DNA of 64,000 nt, taken from assembly GCA_050174775.1 (NCBI GenBank), contig JBFXJP010000001.1:868001-932000 (forward strand), written 5' to 3'. A program made the translations under genes and the position numbers. The notes under the pieces are model-generated. The model was not told where the DNA came from and did not search any database. It saw only the letters and a program-made list of their open reading frames with translations. The stretch's first letter is position 1. Each line of letters opens with the position of its first letter. Source of the stretch: CAYPGJ01 sp050174775. Its GTDB lineage: Bacteria > Planctomycetota > Phycisphaerae > Phycisphaerales > UBA1924. Below are positions 44,255-52,758 of this stretch, piece after piece.

Positions 44255-44752
44255 CTACCCCTCCCGCACTTCATCAATCTGTTCGAGCATCCTCTCGGTA
44301 TACCTCCACCCGTTCATCTCCACCCGCGCTTCCCGCAGCTCACCCTTCCCGATCAACTCCCCCACGCTCCGCACGTGCGCGCGCTTCCGCTCCTCGGCCC
44401 ACGCGCGCCACCGCTCCACCCCCTCACCATCCCCGCTCGCCCGCGCCTCCTCCAACCCCTCCCGCGCCTCCATGAACTCCACCAGCGTCCCCTCCGGCAA
44501 CCCCTTCTCCTCACTCGCGCTCGGCCCGCCAAGCCTCCGCAGCAACGCCTCCGCGCGCCGCTCCGGATCCTCCAGCGCCCGCTTCGCCTCGTTCAACTCC
44601 GCCGCACGACGCATGATCTCCCCGTCCGCCCCCGCGCCGCCCTGCCGGTCAGGGTGCAGCCCCGCCGCGCGCAGACGCCACGCCCGCGTCACCTCCTCCG
44701 CACTCAGATCAAACCGCGCTGGCAGACCCAGCGCCTCGAACGGATCACCCAT
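44255..44752 (-). CDS. HscB-like J-domain protein
   Basis: This 165-aa protein has an N-terminal J domain (FEALGLPARFDLSAEEVTRAWR) with HPD at residues 33-35. A C-terminal three-helix part follows (FMEAREGLEEAR, RWRAWAEERKRAHVRSVGELI), as in the Fe-S scaffold chaperone HscB. HscB usually delivers IscU to HscA. No iscU, hscA or fdx gene is nearby, so the role is inferred from the fold. It is the first gene of a three-gene unit with the phosphatase and kinase. Confidence 0.8.
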   Translation of the reverse strand: MGDPFEALGLPARFDLSAEEVTRAWRLRAAGLHPDRQGGAGADGEIMRRAAELNEAKRALEDPERRAEALLRRLGGPSASEEKGLPEGTLVEFMEAREGLEEARASGDGEGVERWRAWAEERKRAHVRSVGELIGKGELREARVEMNGWRYTERMLEQIDEVREG

Positions 44753-44795
44753 GCGCCCATCCTACCCCCGCCCACACGCCCCTCCCCCCCAACGA

Positions 44796-44826
44796 AAAAC
44801 GCCCGAGCCGCTGCCGGCCCGGGCGC
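44796..44826 (-). terminator. Rho-independent terminator of the redoxin gene
   Basis: Read on the minus strand, the stem GCCCGGGCCG ... CGGCTCGGGC with a GCAG loop and one mismatch is followed by TTTTT (44796-44800). It lies about 30 bp after the redoxin stop. This is the clearest intrinsic terminator in the window. Confidence 0.8.
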
Positions 44827-44854
44827 CTGAGAATCGCATCTACCGGTCACGAAC

Positions 44855-45499
44855 TCAGTTCGCGTACTTCACGCTGCAGCCGTACGGCTTCGTCTCGGGC
44901 GTGCTCACCGTCTCGCCCGCGAGCACCTGCGTCAGCGCCTGCTTGACGTAGTTCGTCTCGCCGGCCTTGCCCGCGCTCGAATCGCTGTCGATCGCGCCCG
45001 CGTACGCAAGCGTCCCGTCCTTGTTGATGATGTACATGTGCGGCGTCGTCTTCGCGCCGTACATCTTGCCCACCATCCCCGTCTCATCCAGCAGCACCGG
45101 GTACGGGATCTTCCAGTTCGCCTTGGCCGTCTTGTTCGTCTCCAGGCCCGCGCCCTCCTTGCCCGGAGCGCCCGAGTTGATCGCCACCCACACCACGCCC
45201 TTGTCCTTGAACGCGCCGTACGTGGCCGCCATCGTGTCCAACTTCTCGTGATGCTTCTTCACGTACGGGCAGCCCGGGTTGAACCACTCGAGCACCACGA
45301 CCTCACCCTTGTGATCCGCAAGGTTGAACGTCTTCCCGTCCGTGTCCGTCAGCGTGAACGCCGGGGCCGGCGCGCCGACCTTCGCCGTCATCGCGTGATG
45401 ACCGTCCTTGCCGTGATCGTGCTCGGGGCCCGCGATCGCCAGAGCCGAAGCCGCCAACACCACGCCGCCCATACCAAGCCAACCAGCAAAGCGTTTCAT
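44855..45499 (-). CDS. Secreted thioredoxin-fold redoxin (AhpC/TSA-type)
   Basis: This 214-aa protein has an N-terminal signal peptide ending near ALAIAG, then a His-rich stretch (HDHGKDGHH). The redoxin fold follows with VGAPAPAFTLTDTDGKTFNL and the active region EWFNPGCPYVKKHH, with C77 as the likely peroxidatic or resolving Cys; the second Cys of a CxxC is Tyr. A C-terminal Cys (GCSVKYAN) is present. It should be exported and may act on peroxides or thiols. The ATG at 45499 has AGGAG upstream. Confidence 0.85.
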   Translation of the reverse strand: MKRFAGWLGMGGVVLAASALAIAGPEHDHGKDGHHAMTAKVGAPAPAFTLTDTDGKTFNLADHKGEVVVLEWFNPGCPYVKKHHEKLDTMAATYGAFKDKGVVWVAINSGAPGKEGAGLETNKTAKANWKIPYPVLLDETGMVGKMYGAKTTPHMYIINKDGTLAYAGAIDSDSSAGKAGETNYVKQALTQVLAGETVSTPETKPYGCSVKYAN

Positions 45500-45583
45500 G
45501 ATCAGACACTCCTGTTTGTTCGAGCGCATCATCGCGCCCGTGTTGCGTCTCTTCGGCGAGCGACCCGCCCGCCGCAAAAATCC

Positions 45584-46447
45584 TTAGTTCGATCCCCCCG
45601 CACGAGCGCGCACCTCCCACACCTCCCGCTCTCCAGACGCGCGCTCCACCACCAGGTTCCCACGGACTTCACCCCCATTCCGCACATCATCCCGATCAAA
45701 TCCCACACGAACCACACCACCCTTCGACACCCACTCCCGCTTCCCGTCATCCGCAGGCATCAGCCCCGTCTCACCCTCCACGTACGGGAAGAACTCCATC
45801 CGCTCCACTCCACCACCGCTCTCACCCACCCGCAGCGTCAGCGTCTCACCCTCCCACTCCGCGCGCACTTCCCCATGTTCCCAGGCCCGCGCGGTCTTCA
45901 GCCGCTGCGCCTCGAGAAATCCGCTCCCCTCACCCTCCTCCGACGTCTCTCCCACCATCACGCGCAGCGCCGGCGCCGCATCCCCCGGCACGCACCGATC
46001 CGCGTCACATTCCAGCCACTCCACCTCAGCACGGATCTCGCCCGCCATGCCCACCCGAGCCGACTCGCTCACACGCACCCGCGCCAACAGCGCCACGCGC
46101 CCGTGATACACGTAATCCACGATCGCCCCGGGCAGCTCGTGCCGCTCCGGGCAAGGCCACTCCACCGACCCCATCCCATCCCACTCCCACCCCTCGGGCA
46201 GCGTCAGTGTGAACCGCGGCGGCGCCCCCGAATCCCCCGGATTCCGCCAGTACGTGTGCCACCCATCGTCGATCTCGAACACCACCCCCACCGTAAACGT
46301 CTCCCCCGCTGTCACCACGGACCGATCCGCCACGAGGCTCGCGCGCACCGCGCCGCCACAGGCCGCGCCGCTCAACGCCACAGCGCCCGCCACCAAGATC
46401 GCCGCCCCGATGCCCTTCCGAGCATGAACATCCGTGCCCAATGCCAT
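45584..46447 (-). CDS. DsbD-N-domain-like secreted protein
   Basis: This 287-aa protein has a signal peptide (GAAILVAGAVALSGAACGG). The core WHTYWRNPGDSGAPPRFTLTLPEGW and WLECDADRCVPGD match the N-terminal disulfide-transfer domain of DsbD, with the Cys pair C-x5-C in the latter motif. The membrane and C-terminal thioredoxin domains of DsbD are absent. It may pass electrons to a periplasmic client. ATG at 46447 is preferred to a TTG nine bases upstream; GGAG lies between them. It is divergent from the rhodanese-like lipoprotein gene. Confidence 0.8.
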   Translation of the reverse strand: MALGTDVHARKGIGAAILVAGAVALSGAACGGAVRASLVADRSVVTAGETFTVGVVFEIDDGWHTYWRNPGDSGAPPRFTLTLPEGWEWDGMGSVEWPCPERHELPGAIVDYVYHGRVALLARVRVSESARVGMAGEIRAEVEWLECDADRCVPGDAAPALRVMVGETSEEGEGSGFLEAQRLKTARAWEHGEVRAEWEGETLTLRVGESGGGVERMEFFPYVEGETGLMPADDGKREWVSKGGVVRVGFDRDDVRNGGEVRGNLVVERASGEREVWEVRARAGGSN

Positions 46448-46485
46448 GGTCTCCAACCCTTTCCCTGCCCCGTTATCCTACCGCG

Positions 46486-46908
46486 ATGCGAACAGCCACG
46501 TTGCACACCCTGATCGCCCTCTCCCTCCTCCTCCTGGCCGCCTGCACCAAGAACATCTCCGACAAATCCGTCGACATCATCGACGTCCAACAGATGGCCA
46601 AGCTCCACGCGCGTGACGCGAAAAGCGTCCTCATCATCGACTCGCGCTCCCCCGAGGACTTTGCCGCAGGGCACATCCCAGGAGCCCGCAACATCCGTCT
46701 CCCTCAGATCCGCGAGAACGACCGAGACCCGGCCCTCGAACGCTACAAGCAGATCATCGTCTACGGCCAGAACCCCGGATCCGCCACGGCCATGGCCATC
46801 GCCAAACGCCTCCTCGCCTCCGGATACTCCGACGTCGTGCTCTTCAAGCCCGGCTTCGACGCCTGGAAAGCCTCAGGAATGAGCGTCGAACCCCTCTCCT
46901 CCAACTGA
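46486..46908 (+). CDS. Rhodanese-like lipoprotein without the catalytic cysteine
   Basis: This 140-aa protein has a lipobox LAAC and the rhodanese fold (VLIIDSRSPEDFAAGHIPGARNI). The active-site loop is YGQNPGSATAMA, where Gly replaces the cysteine found in IVVYC-type loops. It is probably inactive as a sulfurtransferase and may be a binding protein. The upstream gene is a DsbD-N-like protein on the other strand. Confidence 0.78.
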   Translation: MRTATLHTLIALSLLLLAACTKNISDKSVDIIDVQQMAKLHARDAKSVLIIDSRSPEDFAAGHIPGARNIRLPQIRENDRDPALERYKQIIVYGQNPGSATAMAIAKRLLASGYSDVVLFKPGFDAWKASGMSVEPLSSN

Positions 46909-47040
46909 TCCTCTCGCCCCCGATCCACTTCTCACCCAACGCCCCCCACCCCTCCGATACCTCTATGCCATCGGCCTGTCCGGCCTACCGTTTCACGCCG
47001 GATCAGCACAAGACACCATCTTCAGCAAGGAGCGACCGGC

Positions 47041-48399
47041 ATGGACGCCTTCGTCATCCACGGCGGAAAACCACTCAAGGGCGATATCACTGTCAACGGG
47101 TCCAAGAACTCCGCGCTCCCCATCCTCACAGCAGCCCTCCTCACCGATCAGCCCGTCACCCTCCACGCCGTCCCGAAACTCGCGGACATCTCCAACATGC
47201 TCCGTCTCCTCGCCGAGCTCGGCTGCGAGTCGCGCGATGAGCACGAGCAGGACGGCGCCATCTCCGTCACCCTCCAGACACTCTCCACCGACAACTCCCA
47301 CGCCCGCTACGACATCGTCAAAACCATGCGCGCCTCCATCTGCGTCCTCGGCCCGCTCCTCGCGGCCCGCGGCGAAGCGCGCGTCTCCCTCCCGGGCGGT
47401 TGCGCCATCGGTCAACGACCCGTCGACCTCCACCTCCGCGGCCTCGAAACGCTCGGCGCCGAGATCACCCTCGAAGGCGGCGACATCGTCGCGCGCGCCC
47501 CAGCCGGACCCGGCGGGCGCCGACGGCTCCGCGGCGCCACCGTCTTCCTGGGCGGCCCCTTCGGCTCCACCGTCCTCGGCACCGCCAACGTCATGACCGC
47601 CGCCTCGCTCGCCACCGGCACAACCATCATCGAGTGCGCCGCGTGCGAGCCCGAGGTCGTCGACCTCGCCAACCTTCTCAACGCCATGGGCGCACGCATC
47701 ACCGGCGCAGGCTCCCCGCGCATCACCATCGAAGGCGTCGATTCGCTCACAGGCGCTGATCACACCATCATCCCCGACCGCATCGAAGCCGCGACCTACA
47801 TGATGGCCGCGGCCATCACCGGCGGACGCATCACTCTTCACAACTGCCCCATCGACGCCCTCCTGGCCGTCGTCGACCGTCTCAACGAAGCCGCGGTCAA
47901 GGTCGACATCCTCGAGCAGGCCGACCCGATGCGCGCCACCTGCCAGGTCACCATGCCCGGAGGACGCCCCGCGCTCCGCCCCGTGCAGGTCACCACACAG
48001 CCCCACCCGGGCTTCCCCACCGACGCGCAGGCCCAGCTCATGGCCCTCCTCTGCTTCGCGCGAGGCAACTCCGTCATCACCGAGAAGATCTTCCCCGAGC
48101 GCTTCCTCCACGTCGCCGAACTCACACGCATGGGCGCTCAGGCCTTCCGACAGGGGCCCACCGTCGTCATCTCCGGAGTCGACCGACTCATCGGCGCGCA
48201 GGTCATGGCCTCCGATCTCCGCGCATCCGCCGGCCTCGTGCTCGCAGGACTCGCCGCGGAAGGAACCACCACCGTCCACCGCGTCTACCACCTCGATCGC
48301 GGCTACCACCACATGGAGACCAGACTCACAGCCCTTGGCGCCCGGATCGAACGCGTGGACGCCAAGGAACTCGATCACTCTTCCATGGCCAGCGCGTAA
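47041..48399 (+). CDS. murA: UDP-N-acetylglucosamine 1-carboxyvinyltransferase
   Basis: This 452-aa protein catalyses the first committed step of peptidoglycan synthesis. It has the N-terminal VNGSKNSALPIL, the catalytic Cys in GGCAIGQRPVDLH (C121) and RASICVLGPLLARGG-like residues. Fosfomycin should be able to alkylate C121. AAGGAG lies at 47028-47033. It shows that this organism retains at least the first step of peptidoglycan synthesis. It converges with the HPr gene. Confidence 0.97.
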   Translation: MDAFVIHGGKPLKGDITVNGSKNSALPILTAALLTDQPVTLHAVPKLADISNMLRLLAELGCESRDEHEQDGAISVTLQTLSTDNSHARYDIVKTMRASICVLGPLLAARGEARVSLPGGCAIGQRPVDLHLRGLETLGAEITLEGGDIVARAPAGPGGRRRLRGATVFLGGPFGSTVLGTANVMTAASLATGTTIIECAACEPEVVDLANLLNAMGARITGAGSPRITIEGVDSLTGADHTIIPDRIEAATYMMAAAITGGRITLHNCPIDALLAVVDRLNEAAVKVDILEQADPMRATCQVTMPGGRPALRPVQVTTQPHPGFPTDAQAQLMALLCFARGNSVITEKIFPERFLHVAELTRMGAQAFRQGPTVVISGVDRLIGAQVMASDLRASAGLVLAGLAAEGTTTVHRVYHLDRGYHHMETRLTALGARIERVDAKELDHSSMASA

Positions 48400-48417
48400 A
48401 TCCCCGGGCCCCGAATC

Positions 48418-48690
48418 TCAATCCTCCCCGAACTTCCCCTCCACCAATGCGCGCAGGCGGTCCACCGCCTCGTGCGCGTCATCCCCCTCCGTCTCGATCT
48501 CCAGCTCCGTCCCCTTGGTCGCAGCCAGCATCATCACCTGCATGATGCTCTTCCCGTCCACCTCCTGATCACCACGCTTCACCGTCACGCGGCACTTGTG
48601 CCCGACGGCAACGTCCACGAACGCCATCGCGGGCCGCGCATGCAGCCCAAGACGGTTCAGGATCGTCACCTTCACGCTCGCCCGCTGCAA
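48418..48690 (-). CDS. HPr-family phosphocarrier protein
   Basis: A 90-aa HPr with the phosphorylated histidine in GLHARPA (H17 in this numbering) and a DGKSIMQVMML segment with the regulatory serine retained. The serine allows HPr(Ser) kinase control in some lineages. The start is a TTG at 48690; a GTG at 48675 would give an 85-aa protein. It forms part of a nitrogen-type PTS chain with the EIIA gene upstream. No enzyme I gene is in the window. Confidence 0.9.
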   Translation of the reverse strand: MQRASVKVTILNRLGLHARPAMAFVDVAVGHKCRVTVKRGDQEVDGKSIMQVMMLAATKGTELEIETEGDDAHEAVDRLRALVEGKFGED

Positions 48691-48709
48691 CGATTCGCCT
48701 CGCTTCCCT

Positions 48710-49186
48710 TCAACCCCCGCTCTGCTGCGCGTCCGCTTCCCGGAGCAGCTCCAGCACGTCCTCTCGGCTCTGCGCCTGTCGGAGGAACTTCCGGAACATC
48801 TCGTAGCTGAGGTGCTTGAAGATCACCTCCATAGCCCGCAAATGCTCCTCAGGTTTCTCCGCGGGGCTCACCAGCAGGAACACCGAGTGCACCGGAGACT
48901 TGTCCAGCGCGTTGAAGTCCACGCCCGACGGGCTCAGGCCAACCGCAAGACTCACGCTCGGGTGCTTCTCCCGCTTCACGTGCGGGACCGCAACACCCTT
49001 CCCGAAGCCCGTCGACCCGCGCTTCTCGCGCTCGAGCACGGCCTTCACGACCTCCTCACGCCACGCCTCCCGAAGCGTTCCCGCCTCGACAAGCGCGTCG
49101 ATCAGCTCGCCCACCACCTCATCCCGCTTCACGCTCGAAAGCGACGGGATCACCGCACCTGGAACTACGATCTCACTCAGCTTCAT
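48710..49186 (-). CDS. ptsN: PTS EIIA-Ntr-like protein
   Basis: This 158-aa EIIA of the fructose/mannitol type has the phosphorylated histidine in VAVPHVK (H69) and a C-terminal helical extension. Genes of this type placed beside hpf belong to the nitrogen PTS (PtsN), which senses nitrogen and potassium status rather than transporting sugar. It may receive phosphate from the HPr encoded immediately downstream. Confidence 0.88.
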   Translation of the reverse strand: MKLSEIVVPGAVIPSLSSVKRDEVVGELIDALVEAGTLREAWREEVVKAVLEREKRGSTGFGKGVAVPHVKREKHPSVSLAVGLSPSGVDFNALDKSPVHSVFLLVSPAEKPEEHLRAMEVIFKHLSYEMFRKFLRQAQSREDVLELLREADAQQSGG

Positions 49187-49223
49187 GCTCGTGCTTCCAA
49201 CTCCGCGGGTCGCGACTCCCGCC

Positions 49224-49517
49224 TCAGCGGTGGTCTCGAAGCTTCTCTTTGTGGTCCTTCAGCAGCCGCGAGCACTTGTCCACGGCCTGGTCGATGCACG
49301 CGTACACATCCGCGCCGTCCACGTGCACCACGAAATCATCGCGTCCCACGACGTCCGCGATCACCTCCACCCGGAAACCGTTGTGCTCTTTATCCAGAAC
49401 GCACCGCACCTGCTGCAGCCCGTCGAAGAACTTCGACAGACGCTCGCACTTCTCCTCGGCGTACCGAACGATCGCCGGCGTCAGGTCCACGTGCTTCCCA
49501 GTGACGTCAATCCTCAT
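49224..49517 (-). CDS. hpf: Short ribosome-hibernation promoting factor
   Basis: A 97-aa HPF/RaiA-type protein (MRIDVTGKHVDLTPAIVRYAEEK start and KCSRLLKDHKEKL end). It binds the 30S A/P region and forms 100S dimers in stationary phase. The short form lacks the C-terminal dimerisation domain of long HPF. It overlaps the DUF502 gene by ATGA. Confidence 0.92.
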   Translation of the reverse strand: MRIDVTGKHVDLTPAIVRYAEEKCERLSKFFDGLQQVRCVLDKEHNGFRVEVIADVVGRDDFVVHVDGADVYACIDQAVDKCSRLLKDHKEKLRDHR

Positions 49518-50455
49518 GCTCGCTCCTGATCTCCTGAGTCTCTCGTCTTCTTGTCCGATTCCCCCACAACCCGCCCGCCGACCATCTTCCCCGAACCGGC
49601 CCCCGCTGCCAACCCGCCGCCGCTCCGACCCCGCACCAGCGCCGCGCCGTCCCCGCGATCCGGCGGGATCAGCACGCCGCCCGACACGACGAACTTGAAC
49701 GCCTCGTCGATCGACATCGACAACTCCACCACCTCGTCCTTCGGCACCGTGATCGTGAACCCCGTCACCGGCGTCGGCGTGCTCGGGATGAACACCGTCA
49801 TGCACTCGCGCCCCACCACGCGCTCCATGGCGGGGATCGCGGGCCCCGTGCCGAGCCCCACCGTGTAGATCCCCTTCCGCGGATACTCCACCATCACCAC
49901 CCGGTTGAACTCGAGCTGCTTCTGCCCGAGCACGAAGTCCACCAGCTGCTTCACGCTCGGATACACCTGCTTGAACACGGGCAGACGCGTGAACCACGCC
50001 TCGACGCGCGTGTAGATCCGCCGTCCGAAGAACCCGCCGAGCACCAGACCCGTCAGGTAGAACAGCATGATCGCGACCGCGAGACCGATCAGCCGCAGAT
50101 ACCACCGATCGTTCCAATACTGCTTCAGGTTCTGCGCCCGGATCTGCCGACGCAGCGCGTCGTCCCCCACCGTCAGCTGACCCTCCGCCCGACGCTGCTC
50201 ACGCGCAGCGGTCAGCTTGTCCGGCGGCACAACGAACCAGTCGGGCAGGTCCGACTGCGGCAGCACTCTCGGCACAACAAGCAGCAGCCCCTGACGGATG
50301 CCCGAGTTGATCGGCTCCGCCACGTTCCGCTGCACGAACAAAAACGCCGCCCACAGCAGCCACAGCGTCAGCACAGACGGCAACAGGATCGTCAGCCCGC
50401 GCAGAAAGAACCGCTTGAAATCCCCGGAGAATGTCCGATGGGAAGGCTTGCTCAT
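49514..50455 (-). CDS. DUF502 membrane protein
   Basis: This 313-aa protein has an N-terminal membrane helix (FFLRGLTILLPSVLTLWLLW) and a second hydrophobic segment (LIGLAVAIMLFYLTGLVLGGF). The DUF502 signature GGFFGRRIYTRVEAWFTRLPVFKQVYPSVKQL follows, with the C-terminal FIPSTPTPVTG motif. The Gly-rich C-terminal 45 residues look disordered. An ATG at 50455 is used rather than the upstream one at 50506, because the longer leader would break the typical N-terminal start. Confidence 0.82.
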   Translation of the reverse strand: MSKPSHRTFSGDFKRFFLRGLTILLPSVLTLWLLWAAFLFVQRNVAEPINSGIRQGLLLVVPRVLPQSDLPDWFVVPPDKLTAAREQRRAEGQLTVGDDALRRQIRAQNLKQYWNDRWYLRLIGLAVAIMLFYLTGLVLGGFFGRRIYTRVEAWFTRLPVFKQVYPSVKQLVDFVLGQKQLEFNRVVMVEYPRKGIYTVGLGTGPAIPAMERVVGRECMTVFIPSTPTPVTGFTITVPKDEVVELSMSIDEAFKFVVSGGVLIPPDRGDGAALVRGRSGGGLAAGAGSGKMVGGRVVGESDKKTRDSGDQERA

Positions 50456-50536
50456 GAGGCTCCTGTCAGCCCGAAAGGGCGGGAAGTCTACGACCCCCCC
50501 TGACAAACAGCAATCATTCCGATTCCGCGCCCGCCC

Positions 50537-52006
50537 CTATCGCGCCACCAGCCGCACCCGAACCGTCTCCCGCTTCTTCCCGCGACGAACCGACACCTCC
50601 ACCTCGTCCCCCACCCCGTACCCCGACAACGCCTGCACCAGCTCCTGCATCGTCGGCGTCACCACCCCCCCCACCGCGCTGATCACGTCCCCGGTCCAGA
50701 GCCGGTTCCCGGGCGAGAATCCGCGCTCATCCTCCACGGCCTCCACCCGCGGACCATCCCCGTCCCCCGGCCCCACCACCACGCCGAGGCTCGCGTCCCC
50801 GTACCCCAGCTTCTCCGCAACCTCCGGAAGTTCCTTGGCCCACTGGCGATACGACCGCTCGACGGCGCCGATCGGCTCACCGAACACCTGCTCGAAGGCC
50901 ACGCGCTCCGCGCGCTCGGCTTTTTCCGCCAGCGCGCGTTCGTACGCGCTCAGCCACTCCGGCAGCTTGCCCTTTTCGGAGAGGAAGAGAAAAACCCCGC
51001 GGGCCTGGGCGTAGTTGGCCACGGGCCGCAGGGTGGTGAACCGCTCCTTGGGCATGGCAAACAGCTCGTCCCACGACGCTAACGCGTTGTGGCGGGCCAA
51101 CCTGCGCAGGATGTTCGTCCGCCAGGAGACGCCCGGGCGCGCGTCGGTGAAGTCCTCGGGGAGCGAGCCGAGGCCCTCCTGGAGCCAGAATGCGTGCCGC
51201 TGGCCCAGACGCATCATGCGTCGGTAATGGAGGAGGTGCATGAACTCGTGGCGGAGGGAGGGGCCGATGTCCTGGGCGACGAGCATGCGTCGGTCGTGGT
51301 CGTAGACGCCCCCGACGCCGGGCACGGGAACGAATTTCACGTAGTCCTCGGGGGTGGCCAGGATCACCGTCACCCAGGGCGCGGTGAGCGCAAGCTCTTG
51401 GTCCTGCTCGTGTTGCCACACCTCGGCGTCGGCCCATTTCGCGACTTTGGCGATCTCGGCCCGGGCGGATTCGAGGGCGGTTTCGTCCATGGCGCAGACG
51501 TAGTTGAGGCGGAGGTCGGGGTCCTGGAGGGTGCGGTAGCGCGGGCCCAAGGCCTCGATGGCCGCGTTCAGATCGGCTTTGGCGCGTGCGTCGAGGATGT
51601 CGGGGCGGGCGGCGAGGATGACCTGGAAGCGGCGGATGTCGTGGAGTGAGCGGAGGTGGGGGTCGGAGGCGAGGTGATCGAAGTCCGTGTAGCCCAAGGA
51701 GATAGATTCCTCGAGGGCCTTGAGCGCGAGGTCGGGGTCGCCGGAGAGGGCGTGGACGCAGGCGAGGTTGTAGTGGAGGGCCCAGTCGGAGGGGAAACGG
51801 GCGATGAGGTCGGTGTAGAGGCGCCTGGCGAGGGGGAGATCGTGGCGTTCGACGGCGTCGATGGCGCGCGCACGATCGGCGGCAGAGGCTCGCGCATCGC
51901 CGGGCTGGGCGCGCACCGCGGGGGTATGTGGTTGAAAAACAAAACCCAGCAAAATAGCCAGACCCACCCTAACGCCGAGCGATGTGCGCACGTTGGGCGT
52001 ATTCAT
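50537..52006 (-). CDS. Secreted TPR + HExxH metallopeptidase + PDZ protein
   Basis: This 489-aa protein has a signal peptide (VGLAILLGFVFQPHTPAVRA), then helical repeats (AIDAVERHDLPLARRLYTDLI, DPDLALKALEESISLGY). The zinc-type site is RHEFMHLLHY (about residues 252-256), followed by WLQEGLGSLPEDF with a Glu that could be the third ligand of a gluzincin. A C-terminal PDZ domain runs from VVVGPGDGDGPRVEAV to the end. It looks like a periplasmic protease with substrate-recognition modules. The base composition switches inside it; see findings. Confidence 0.8.
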   Translation of the reverse strand: MNTPNVRTSLGVRVGLAILLGFVFQPHTPAVRAQPGDARASAADRARAIDAVERHDLPLARRLYTDLIARFPSDWALHYNLACVHALSGDPDLALKALEESISLGYTDFDHLASDPHLRSLHDIRRFQVILAARPDILDARAKADLNAAIEALGPRYRTLQDPDLRLNYVCAMDETALESARAEIAKVAKWADAEVWQHEQDQELALTAPWVTVILATPEDYVKFVPVPGVGGVYDHDRRMLVAQDIGPSLRHEFMHLLHYRRMMRLGQRHAFWLQEGLGSLPEDFTDARPGVSWRTNILRRLARHNALASWDELFAMPKERFTTLRPVANYAQARGVFLFLSEKGKLPEWLSAYERALAEKAERAERVAFEQVFGEPIGAVERSYRQWAKELPEVAEKLGYGDASLGVVVGPGDGDGPRVEAVEDERGFSPGNRLWTGDVISAVGGVVTPTMQELVQALSGYGVGDEVEVSVRRGKKRETVRVRLVAR

Positions 52007-52632
52007 CGAGCGCTCTCCGGCGGGACTATCCGGGCTCGTGCGCACGAATCTGTGTCGTCGAAGACGACCCTGTCCTCGGTGAGCGCACGGATCGCGTCGA
52101 CGTAGGCGTCCTTTTCGAGGTCGAAGACGCGCGCGGCGAGGGTGTCGGGAGTGTCGTCGTCGAGGACGGGGCAGCACCTCTGGAGGAGGATCGCGCCGGT
52201 GTCGTATCGGTCGTCGCAGAAGTGGACGGTGCAGCCGGAGAGCTTGCAGCCGGCGCGGAGCACGGCTTGGTGGACGTGGCGGCCGTACATGCCTTGGCCG
52301 CCGAAGGAGGGCAGGAGCGCGGGGTGGATGTTGAGGATGCGTCCGCGGTATGCGGGCGGGAAGGAGAGGAGACGGAGGTATCCGGCGAGGATGATGTGGT
52401 TGATGCGGTGGTCGCGCATGAGGGCGTCGAAGTCGTGCGCGGGGATGTTGCCGGGTTTGATGAGTGTGGTGAGGTTGAGGTCGCGTGCTCGTTGGGCGCC
52501 CAGGCATTCGCGCGAGGCGACGACGAGCGCGAGTTCGGCGTCGATGGAGCCGTTGCGGATGTGCTCGTGGATGTTGAGCAGTGTCCTGCCGGAGCCGGAG
52601 AGGAAGATGGCGAGGCGCGGCCTTGCGGGCAT
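52003..52632 (-). CDS. purN: Phosphoribosylglycinamide formyltransferase
   Basis: This 209-aa protein has the catalytic Asn, His and Asp of PurN: N101 and H103 in ILNIHPALLPSF and D144 in VHFCDDRYDTG. It uses 10-formyl-THF to make FGAR in purine synthesis. Start MPARPRLAIF at 52632 fits the family. It overlaps the next gene by ATGA. Confidence 0.95.
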   Translation of the reverse strand: MPARPRLAIFLSGSGRTLLNIHEHIRNGSIDAELALVVASRECLGAQRARDLNLTTLIKPGNIPAHDFDALMRDHRINHIILAGYLRLLSFPPAYRGRILNIHPALLPSFGGQGMYGRHVHQAVLRAGCKLSGCTVHFCDDRYDTGAILLQRCCPVLDDDTPDTLAARVFDLEKDAYVDAIRALTEDRVVFDDTDSCARARIVPPESAR

Positions 52633-52698
52633 GGGGTGACACGATACGTGGGTCGGCGGGTCGCGGCGAGGGCGGGTCGGGGTGATGGGAATGACAAC

Positions 52699-52723
52699 GG
52701 AGCCGGGCGTGTGCGCCGGCTCC
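52699..52723 (-). terminator. Hairpin after the PhoX-like gene
   Basis: The stem GGAGCCGG/CCGGCTCC (8 bp) with a GC-rich loop lies about 35 bp past the PhoX-like stop. On the minus strand it is followed by GTTGTCATT, not by a long T run, so it may be a weak or Rho-assisted terminator. Confidence 0.5.
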
Positions 52724-52758
52724 ATTGCGATTGGATCGAGTTGTCGGGAGCTTGTGGC

